Below are positions 57,921-64,000 of a DNA stretch of 64,000 nt, piece after piece. The position numbers were made by a program, and so were the translations under genes. The notes below the pieces were generated by a model, which worked only from the letters and a program-made list of their open reading frames with translations, was not told where the DNA came from and did not search any database. The DNA comes from an uncultured Acetatifactor sp. Lineage in GTDB: Bacteria > Bacillota > Clostridia > Lachnospirales > Lachnospiraceae. Numbering within the stretch: position 1 is the first letter of the stretch; every line of letters begins with the position of its first letter. The stretch lies in the NCBI GenBank assembly GCA_910577665.1, contig CAJTOJ010000019.1, positions 1 through 64,000 on the forward strand, read 5' to 3'.

Positions 57921-58991
57921 TTACTCGCCTCTTTCCATCTGTATGGCATGACACTTCAGAAAATCTTTCCATATCTCAATATACTGGGCTTTCAGGTGCA
58001 CCCCGTCAAAAGTGTAAGATGCCTCCATCCCCCCTGTCTCATCACAAATCAAAGGATTCACATCCAGATAGAAAGTCCTCTGGTTGTCCGCCAACTTCTC
58101 CAGGGCTTCATTCCTGGCTACGATACCCTCATTGTTAATATAATCCCCCTTCTGGGAACGGGCTGTGGTCACTTTGATCAAACCCTGGATATAGAGAATG
58201 GCATCCGGCTGCAATTCCAGCAGATGATCCACCACCTCCTTGTATTTCTCCACAAAAGTGTCCACAGTGCCTGTACCCATCTCGTTGATCCCCACCATCA
58301 GGTAGATCTTGGAAAAAGAATTCTGCTGCAGGGCTTCCTCCACAGTCATCTTTTTCTTCTGTCCCTCCACTGGCACGATCTCCGCATCAAACAGTTTATA
58401 TACCGTCAGTCCCTTCGTGGCGTAGAAAGTAGATATCTCCTCCAGACCGCCGTATTCGTACATACCCACTGTCCTGGAATCCCCGATGAAAACCGCATCT
58501 GCAAAATAGCTATCTTCCACGGTCATATACACGGGTTCCGATGTGTCCTGCCCCGGCGGATCCTGGATTCCTTCCCCGTCCGGCTCTCCCTCCTGCCCGT
58601 CCAAGGATCCTTCCTGGCCAGATCCGGGGTCTCCGGATGTTACCTGGCTGGCATCCGGTGATTCTTCCCCGGAAGCTGTCCCCTTAGGACTTTCTGCACC
58701 GGCTCCATCTTCCCCGGACTCTCCCTCCATGGTTCCCGCATCTCCCTGTGCCGGATTGCCTTCTGCCTGGGGACCTGTGGAAGGGGATGTCCCCGCTATC
58801 TGGCCCGGGATATGTCCCCCTGGTGCGGCATCCTCCGGCCCCTCCCCTTCCCCGGGGAAGGTCTTTGCATACCATTCCTTTACTTCTGCCAAAGGCCTGG
58901 CATATACCTGCCAATGATCTATAAGGGACAGGTATATCACCCCTGTCCCCACCAGCAATATCAGATAATACCAGTTTTTTATCTGTCTCAA
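57921..58991 (-). CDS. Membrane-anchored SGNH/GDSL hydrolase family protein
   Basis: A 356-residue protein. One N-terminal membrane helix (WYYLILLVGTGVIYLSLI) is followed by a Gly/Pro/Glu/Ser-rich spacer at about 47-150, which probably crosses the wall. The C-terminal 200 residues are an SGNH domain: AVFIGDSRTVGMYE with the catalytic serine, LMVGINEMGTG with the Asn block, and FDGVHLKAQYIEIW with Asp and His. Together with the MBOAT gene it resembles AlgI/AlgX and PatA/PatB pairs, where the SGNH partner transfers acetyl groups to polysaccharide outside the cell. The start codon is TTG at 58991 after GGGGTGAT. Confidence 0.85.
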   Translation of the reverse strand: MRQIKNWYYLILLVGTGVIYLSLIDHWQVYARPLAEVKEWYAKTFPGEGEGPEDAAPGGHIPGQIAGTSPSTGPQAEGNPAQGDAGTMEGESGEDGAGAESPKGTASGEESPDASQVTSGDPGSGQEGSLDGQEGEPDGEGIQDPPGQDTSEPVYMTVEDSYFADAVFIGDSRTVGMYEYGGLEEISTFYATKGLTVYKLFDAEIVPVEGQKKKMTVEEALQQNSFSKIYLMVGINEMGTGTVDTFVEKYKEVVDHLLELQPDAILYIQGLIKVTTARSQKGDYINNEGIVARNEALEKLADNQRTFYLDVNPLICDETGGMEASYTFDGVHLKAQYIEIWKDFLKCHAIQMERGE

Positions 58992-59014
58992 TGTATATCA
59001 CCCCAAAACACACG

Positions 59015-60571
59015 TTAAAAGTCAAAGTACATAAACGGATTCTGTCCATCTGCCTGTAACTTGTAGATGCAGAGCCAGAACAGCGCTACCAGAAGCAACA
59101 CCACCGGCAGTTTATCTTTCCACCTGCGAAAGCACTTTCTTACCACCGGTGTGCAGGCTATGGCTCCCATGACAAACAGATGCCCGTATGTATGGAGAGC
59201 CCGGCTCCAGTCTCCTGCACTGATCCGGATCCCCTCCACCACACCGAACATCCTGCCCAGGAAGACCTGGAGCTGGGAGACATCTGTAATTTCAAAACAC
59301 ATCCAGGTCACAGGAATCACTGTCCACAGGTAGAGTCTTGGAATCAGCCGCAAGGGTCCTTTATGGAATATCCGCACTACTCCCAGGGCCTCCAACTGCC
59401 GTTCCAGTACAATGAACAACCACAGCAGGATACCCCATATCAGGAAATTGGCCGTGCCTCCATGCCAGACGGCCGTCAGAAGCCATACTGCCAAAAGGTT
59501 ACACACGGTGCGCAGTTCCCCTCTCCGGCTGCCTCCCAGCGGAATGTATACATACCGGCAAAACCATCTGCCTAATGTCACATGCCATCTGCGGTAAAAT
59601 TCCCTCACCGAAGCAGACATATATGGCTCCCGGAAATTCTCAGGTAGTGCAAATCCCAGCATCCTTCCCAATCCCAGGGCCATCAGGGAATACCCATAAA
59701 AGTCAAAGTATATCTTCATGGAATATGCCACTGCTGCCATCCAGGCCAGAGGCGTGGAAATGCTCTCAAAGCCTGTCACCTGCACTTCCTGCCACAGGAT
59801 GCCGATCCGGTCCGCCAGCAGTACCTTCGCTGCCAGCCCTGCCGTGAACACCTTCAGTCCGTCCTGGATACCCTCTAGCGTAAACTCCCGCTGCCGCAGG
59901 GCATCCCGTACTTCTCCATATGTCACAATAGGACCGGAGATCAGCTGTGGAAACATTACAATATAGGAAGCGAATCGTACAAAAGAATCCTCTCCTGCCA
60001 CATCCCCCTTATATACGTCAATCAGATAAGACAGGATCTGAAAGGTATAAAAACTAATGCCCAGAGGAAGGGCTGCATCACCCGCTCTCCCCTTGAACAG
60101 CATAAGCAGCACTATATTTCCCAGGACTGCCAGAAATAGCAGCCCCTTCCTCCTGTCATACCGATCTCTACGGCCCGCCACAGCTCCTGCGGGCCTGTCC
60201 GGAAAATGCTCTCTCCCGGATCCGTCCTCCAGCTTTTCACCTGTGAACCTGGAAGACGGGGTTGGAAACTCCCATTGTTCAACCCGATGTCTTTCCTGTC
60301 TCCTGCCCCTGCTCTTTCGTCCTTCCCTGCTTTCCGGTTCCCTCCGGTCTCCCGCAGGGCATACACCAAGCCGTGAACCTATCAGAAAGTTCACCAGCAC
60401 AGATACCATCAGCAGTATTAAGTACAGTGGTTCCCCCATAGCATAAAAAACAAGGCTTCCTGTGAGAAGCACCAGATTCTTCATGCGCTTTGGGGCTAAT
60501 CCGTACAGAAGCAGAAAGGCCGGCAAAAAACAGAGTATAAATTCTACACTGCTGAATATCAAACTGACCAC
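59015..60571 (-). CDS. MBOAT family O-acyltransferase (AlgI/DltB-like)
   Basis: A 518-residue multi-pass membrane protein. SSVEFILCFLPAFLLLYGLA opens the family pattern, LGISFYTFQILSYLIDVYKG and FYRRWHVTLGRWFCRYVYIP are typical blocks, and LTAVWHGGTANFLIWGIL contains the invariant histidine. It passes acyl groups across the membrane to an extracellular transferase, here probably the SGNH protein encoded next. Residues 70-145, between the second and third helices, are a basic and polar insertion of about 75 residues missing from usual members. The start is GTG at 60571 with a weak ribosome binding site. A good promoter is upstream. Confidence 0.92.
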   Translation of the reverse strand: MVSLIFSSVEFILCFLPAFLLLYGLAPKRMKNLVLLTGSLVFYAMGEPLYLILLMVSVLVNFLIGSRLGVCPAGDRREPESREGRKSRGRRQERHRVEQWEFPTPSSRFTGEKLEDGSGREHFPDRPAGAVAGRRDRYDRRKGLLFLAVLGNIVLLMLFKGRAGDAALPLGISFYTFQILSYLIDVYKGDVAGEDSFVRFASYIVMFPQLISGPIVTYGEVRDALRQREFTLEGIQDGLKVFTAGLAAKVLLADRIGILWQEVQVTGFESISTPLAWMAAVAYSMKIYFDFYGYSLMALGLGRMLGFALPENFREPYMSASVREFYRRWHVTLGRWFCRYVYIPLGGSRRGELRTVCNLLAVWLLTAVWHGGTANFLIWGILLWLFIVLERQLEALGVVRIFHKGPLRLIPRLYLWTVIPVTWMCFEITDVSQLQVFLGRMFGVVEGIRISAGDWSRALHTYGHLFVMGAIACTPVVRKCFRRWKDKLPVVLLLVALFWLCIYKLQADGQNPFMYFDF

Positions 60572-60596
60572 ATCTTTCTTTACTTCTATGGTTTCT

Positions 60597-60625
60597 ATAG
60601 TATCCGTTCGGACAAAACTTTACAA
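60597..60625 (-). promoter_or_regulatory. Predicted promoter of the O-acylation operon
   Basis: On the minus strand TTGTAA (60625-60620) and TACTAT (60602-60597) are 17 bases apart. The start codon of the MBOAT gene is about 25 bases downstream of the -10 box. Confidence 0.6.
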
Positions 60626-60626
60626 C

Positions 60627-60640
60627 TTAAGAATTCTTAA
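60627..60640. promoter_or_regulatory. 14-bp palindrome upstream of the O-acylation promoter
   Basis: TTAAGAATTCTTAA is perfectly symmetrical and ends one base from the -35 box of the MBOAT promoter. It may be a regulator site; the binding protein is unknown. Confidence 0.4.
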
Positions 60641-60763
60641 TTTTTATCCGGCAAAATGTTACAAACATATAGTAATTGTGTAACGTTTGAGATAAAATGA
60701 AAAGAAACGGCTGCCTGCCCGTACACCACTTAGAACCAGGCAAGCCAGGATCAAGGAGGCTCC

Positions 60764-61525
60764 ATGAAAGAACAGCTTTATACCATTCCTTTAAACGATG
60801 CCATAAATGCCGGTGACGAATGCCCCTTCTGCTATATTGAGCGTAATATTGAACAGGATCTTCTGGACTTTGTGCTGGGCAGCGGTTCCTCCTACATGGA
60901 AGCCCACATCCGGGAGCTTACGGACAAGGCAGGCTTCTGCCGCACCCACTTCCAGAAAATGTTCGACTATGGCAACACCCTGGGCAACGCCTGGATCCTG
61001 AAGACCCACTATCTGCGCATGATCAGCGAAATGCAGAAGACTTTCTCCGGGTTCCGGCCTGGCAAAAGCTCCTTAAAGGATAAATTCCGCAAGACTGCAG
61101 AAAGCGGCAATGCCATCGGCATGTGGATCCGTGAGAAAAAGGACTCCTGCTATATCTGCCACCAGTTTAAGGACACTTATGACCGGTATATGGATACCTT
61201 TTTCTACCTCTGGAAGCAGGACGGGGCTTTCCGCCAGAAAATCCAGTCCGGCAAAGGTTTCTGCCTTACACACTTTGGTGACCTGTGCGAAGCTGCGGAC
61301 ACCAAACTGCCCGATAAGGAGAAAGAGAGCTTCTACTCCATCCTGCTCCCCCTTATGGAAGAGAACATGAAACGGCTGGCCGGTGATGTAGCCTGGATGG
61401 TGGAAAAATTCGACTACCGCAACAAGGATGCCGACTGGAAAAACGCAAAAGACTCCATCCAGCGCGGCATGCAGAAGCTCAAGGGAGGCTATCCTGCAGA
61501 TCCGCCTTATAAGATGAACAAATAG
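60764..61525 (+). CDS. DUF6062-like cysteine-rich cytosolic protein
   Basis: A 253-residue protein common in Clostridia and of unknown function. It shows two CxxC-type pairs (DECPFCYIER near residue 20 and DSCYICHQF near residue 126), each followed by a FCxTHF element (GFCRTHFQKM near 66 and GFCLTHFGDL near 167). The two halves look like an internal duplication that could bind two metal ions or clusters. No signal peptide or membrane helix is visible. It is monocistronic; the ATG follows AGGAGGCTCC. Confidence 0.75.
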   Translation: MKEQLYTIPLNDAINAGDECPFCYIERNIEQDLLDFVLGSGSSYMEAHIRELTDKAGFCRTHFQKMFDYGNTLGNAWILKTHYLRMISEMQKTFSGFRPGKSSLKDKFRKTAESGNAIGMWIREKKDSCYICHQFKDTYDRYMDTFFYLWKQDGAFRQKIQSGKGFCLTHFGDLCEAADTKLPDKEKESFYSILLPLMEENMKRLAGDVAWMVEKFDYRNKDADWKNAKDSIQRGMQKLKGGYPADPPYKMNK

Positions 61526-61597
61526 GCGCACTCCTGGCTCCTTGCCGGATCACTCTGCATCTCTGTAGCTTTTCCTTCCTATCCCCCTGCCAGATCC

Positions 61598-62626
61598 TCA
61601 GTCAAGTTCCTTCTCGAAGCTTAGGATCTGGCCGCTGTAAGCGTCCACATCGCAGGAATACTCCGTCCGGCCTACGTCCCATTCCACCTCGTACTCGCTC
61701 CGCCCGTCATCATAGTCCAGCTCCACCTGTAAGGACTGGGCATCCTTTCGGTCCACCCCTGCATGGGCCAGGGCCAGTTTCACTGCCTCTTCCTCTGTGA
61801 GCATCTGTCCTGTATTGCCGCTGGAGGCAGTAGTATTCTGGTAGTACTCGGCATCCTGGTCAAATTGCAGGATTTCTCCTGTTACCGCATCAATCTCATA
61901 GTCATACTCTGCCTGGTCTTTACGGAATTCCACATCATACAGCCATATGCCGTCATCGAATTCCAGGCGGGAATGGACAAAGCGCACATCCTCCTCTGTG
62001 AAATTTGCATGTTCCAGGGCAATCTGCTGCGCCCTGTTTCTGCCAATATACTGGTTCCCTTCCTCCGGCAGGCCATCCCCTGCACCTCCACTGCTGTTAT
62101 CTGCCGGGCTTGCCTGGTCCCCCGCCTGTCCCGGCTCGGTTGCTATGCCATTCTGCTGTTCTTTCCCTGTCTGGTTTCCGCTGTCAGCAGCCTGTCCCCC
62201 TCCCCCGCCGCTTCCTTCAGGAACCATCCCTGTATCCACATCCGCCAGCTTGTAACTGCCTGCCTCACAACTCATAGACAGGATCTCTCCCGTAACTGCA
62301 TCTATACCATAGTCATACCCTGCATCTTCACTGATAAACTCCATCTCATACCGGGCACCATCCGCCCCGGTGTCCAGGCCAAAACGTACAAACCGCACCT
62401 GCTCCGGTGAAAGTCCCGCATTCTCCAGGGCAGTCTCCTTTGCATCCTCCACGGAAATATAAGTGCCTGTACCATCCCCCCCTCGGGATCCCTGGCCATC
62501 CGCTGTGGGGGGTATGGCACTACACCCTGCAAGCAGTGCTGTGCCAAGGAGCACACCGGCCATCTTTCCAGCTGTTTTCCTCTCCTCTGTCTTGCCTCTT
62601 TTCTTGTCTGTCCTTTTTCTGCTCAT
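61598..62626 (-). CDS. PepSY-domain lipoprotein
   Basis: A 342-residue exported lipoprotein. Residues 1-35 are a basic lipoprotein signal ending LLAGC. Three PepSY repeats follow: VEDAKETALENAGLSPEQVR with GYDYGIDAVTGEIL, RAQQIALEHANFTEEDVRFV with YDYEIDAVTGEILQFD, and EEAVKLALAHAGVDRKDAQS with YSCDVDAYSGQILSFE. A Gly/Ala/Ser/Gln-rich linker separates the first two. PepSY domains inhibit proteases or act as extracellular binding modules in Firmicutes. The start at 62626 follows AGAAGGAAT. The role is not known. Confidence 0.85.
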   Translation of the reverse strand: MSRKRTDKKRGKTEERKTAGKMAGVLLGTALLAGCSAIPPTADGQGSRGGDGTGTYISVEDAKETALENAGLSPEQVRFVRFGLDTGADGARYEMEFISEDAGYDYGIDAVTGEILSMSCEAGSYKLADVDTGMVPEGSGGGGGQAADSGNQTGKEQQNGIATEPGQAGDQASPADNSSGGAGDGLPEEGNQYIGRNRAQQIALEHANFTEEDVRFVHSRLEFDDGIWLYDVEFRKDQAEYDYEIDAVTGEILQFDQDAEYYQNTTASSGNTGQMLTEEEAVKLALAHAGVDRKDAQSLQVELDYDDGRSEYEVEWDVGRTEYSCDVDAYSGQILSFEKELD

Positions 62627-62797
62627 ATTCCTTCTACCCCTTTCCGTTCTGTAATGACTCCATGTATGGAACACCCGTTTCCACCCAAGGATCCCTGACC
62701 ACATAGATCCCACTGCCAGATACCCTGTCTGGGATCTGGTATCCTGGCAGGTTCCCAGCCCACATGGGACTCACAGTCCTTCCATGTCACTGGCAGG

Positions 62798-63424
62798 TCA
62801 CCCGGCTCCTTCCTTGTGTGCCTGGCCATATACCAGACCTTTCACCATGTCCAGATACCCGCAGGTCTCCTGGTAGAGCATCTCCGGCTGGAATGCGGCA
62901 TTCTGGAAACACTCTGCCATCAGTCCCTTGATGGTCAGATCCAGCATCTTCCAGAGCTTCTTCCCATCCACCCCCTGTGGCAGCAGGGTATAATCTATCC
63001 TGCTGTCTATGGTGGCATAGACTTCCTCCAGGGCAATTCTTTTCTCCTCTATGGCCAGCAGGGCTTCGCTCACATCTTCTGCCAGGCAGCGATTTAAAAA
63101 CAACTGCATATAGGGATACCCCCGCATGGCAGTCATCCTGGCATATTCCGTCTGCTTGAACACCTGGAAGAATTCTTTCTCCTCCACATCCACGGCTCTG
63201 CGCAGTTCCAGGCTGATATATTTGACACTGTAATCATACACAAACTGGTACACCCCAAGTTTACTTCCAAAATAGTGGAATAGCAACCCCTTGCTGATAG
63301 CCGCCTCCCGGACCATGTCATCCGTGCTGGCATGCCGGTACCCCTGTAGGGCAAATACCTTCAAGGCCGCATTGATCATCCTGTCCTGCTTCTCTTTCTT
63401 CAAGTCAAAGAATTTCCCGTTCAT
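62798..63424 (-). CDS. TetR/AcrR family transcriptional regulator
   Basis: A 208-residue regulator. Residues 8-55 hold the TetR DNA-binding motif: KEKQDRMINAALKVFALQGY then DDMVREAAISKGLLFHYFGS. The C-terminal ligand domain is helical. It lies 170 bases upstream of the PepSY gene and is divergent from the acidic membrane protein at 63610. A 14-bp palindrome directly ahead of its start codon is a likely autoregulatory operator. Effector unknown. Confidence 0.9.
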   Translation of the reverse strand: MNGKFFDLKKEKQDRMINAALKVFALQGYRHASTDDMVREAAISKGLLFHYFGSKLGVYQFVYDYSVKYISLELRRAVDVEEKEFFQVFKQTEYARMTAMRGYPYMQLFLNRCLAEDVSEALLAIEEKRIALEEVYATIDSRIDYTLLPQGVDGKKLWKMLDLTIKGLMAECFQNAAFQPEMLYQETCGYLDMVKGLVYGQAHKEGAG

Positions 63425-63435
63425 CTGTATCCCCC

Positions 63436-63449
63436 TGCCTGATCAGGCA
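63436..63449. promoter_or_regulatory. 14-bp palindrome, candidate TetR operator
   Basis: TGCCTGATCAGGCA is a perfect palindrome 12 bases upstream of the TetR start codon, within its leader. The position fits autorepression. Confidence 0.5.
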
Positions 63450-63542
63450 TATGTGCCATTCCAGCCCTTAAGTGTGAATGTGTTCTTCCAGAATGTAGCC
63501 CTGGTATTTCTCTAAATTTTTTGTAAATTTATACATATTCTC

Positions 63543-63571
63543 TTTCCATCTTCACAGAATAGTATTAAAAT
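63543..63571 (+). promoter_or_regulatory. Possible promoter of the acidic membrane protein gene
   Basis: TTTCCA at 63543-63548 and TAAAAT at 63566-63571 are 17 bases apart, with the start codon about 38 bases downstream. The -35 box is weak. Confidence 0.35.
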
Positions 63572-63609
63572 AGGAATTGGCATAAGATTCCAACTGAAAG
63601 GAGCAACCT

Positions 63610-64000
63610 ATGGCTAAAAAATTTGGAAAATTTCTTCTCTGTACTGCTGCAATAGGTACCGCTGTGGCTGCCGCCTACTATTATATGCGGAAGAAAGACA
63701 CCGCATGTACCGCACCGGAAGATGACGACTACGATGATTTCAGCGAAGACCTGGAGGATGATATGGTGTCCTCCCACAGCTATGTCCCCTTAAAGAATGA
63801 AGGCAAGGCCGCTGACGCATCTGAGAGCGATATGTCCGGTGAAGCAGATCCTTCCGGGGAAGAAGGCTTCGTTCCCCTGGCTGAACATGCTGCCCAGGCT
63901 GCAGATACCCTGGAGAAAGCAGCAGATCATGCTGAGACCACCGTGGAAGAATTCTTCGATGAAGATGATTCTCCCGATGAAGAACCACCCATCAGTGATA
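63610..64000 (+). CDS. Acidic membrane-anchored protein of unknown function, partial
   Basis: The first 130 codons are present; the gene runs off the right edge. MAKKFGKFLLCTAAIGTAVA then AAYYYMRKK forms one short N-terminal membrane segment, after which the chain is very rich in Asp and Glu (DDDYDDFSEDLEDD and EEFFDEDDSPDEE). FVPL/YVPL occurs twice. The ATG follows AAGGAGCAACCT. No family is recognised. It is divergent from a TetR gene that may control it. Confidence 0.7.
   Translation, partial: MAKKFGKFLLCTAAIGTAVAAAYYYMRKKDTACTAPEDDDYDDFSEDLEDDMVSSHSYVPLKNEGKAADASESDMSGEADPSGEEGFVPLAEHAAQAADTLEKAADHAETTVEEFFDEDDSPDEEPPISD

Overview
The window reads like a chromosomal segment of an anaerobic, gut-type member of the Clostridia, most probably Lachnospiraceae. 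This is inferred from the gene families: a TnpX-like large serine recombinase, Lpl-type sugar ABC importers with a membrane-bound AraC regulator, DegV, a DUF6062-like protein, GyrI-like proteins and a siroheme operon. It is also inferred from strong AGGAGG ribosome binding sites and GC-rich codon use. About 50 protein genes are supported. No rRNA, tRNA or CRISPR array was seen. Roughly three quarters of the genes are on the minus strand.

Layout. 1-430: N-terminal end of a serine recombinase running off the left edge, with a 13-bp inverted repeat ahead of it. 433-5090 (all minus): small stress and regulatory genes (Fpg/Nei-like glycosylase, two GyrI-like proteins, zinc ribbon protein, WYL regulator, ACT-like protein, exodeoxyribonuclease III). 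5649-7533: HAD phosphatase and DegV, convergent. 7711-16608: sugar metabolism (AraC regulator divergent from an ADP-ribosylglycohydrolase; FGGY kinase, two-subunit transketolase and FucI/AraA-fold isomerase, divergent from a LacI regulator). 16741-25592: GH78 rhamnosidase, lipoprotein solute-binding protein, two permeases and a membrane-bound AraC sensor. 26009-27222: TetR plus flavodoxin.

27265-39715 is a tetrapyrrole/siroheme block (hemL, hemB, cobA-hemD fusion, hemC, precorrin-2 dehydrogenase, hemA) read on the minus strand. It is interrupted by gene remnants: a truncated AAA/PD-(D/E)XK gene, and a HAD fragment with an AT-rich GNAT gene. Directly upstream lies an 861-residue fusion of a CoA-disulfide-reductase-like flavoprotein, a rhodanese-like domain and a siroheme sulfite/nitrite reductase module with two [4Fe-4S] motifs. 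The siroheme genes plausibly supply its prosthetic group.

39774-47485 is a defence-type block: a Schlafen/AlbA ATP-binding protein with a VSDK repeat, an inositol-monophosphatase family gene, Vsr-like endonuclease, LlaJI/McrC-like nuclease, McrB-like NTPase and a C5 cytosine methyltransferase that carries an endonuclease-III-type four-cysteine loop at its N-terminus. 47791-50750: AraC regulator divergent from ThuA-like and Gfo/Idh/MocA genes. 50937-56415: PTS enzyme I, TrmH-family methyltransferase, membrane dipeptidase and a NCS2 permease whose leader has a PyrR-like loop. 56841-60571: surface polysaccharide O-acylation operon (MBOAT, SGNH, acyltransferase 3). 60764-64000: DUF6062-like protein, PepSY lipoprotein, TetR regulator and a partial acidic membrane protein.

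The most notable points are the triple-fusion reductase beside its cofactor operon, the Fe-S-type loop in the methyltransferase, the isomerase/kinase/split-transketolase cluster that resembles apiose-type catabolism, an intergenic repeat family, and recurring low-complexity insertions inside otherwise ordinary enzymes.
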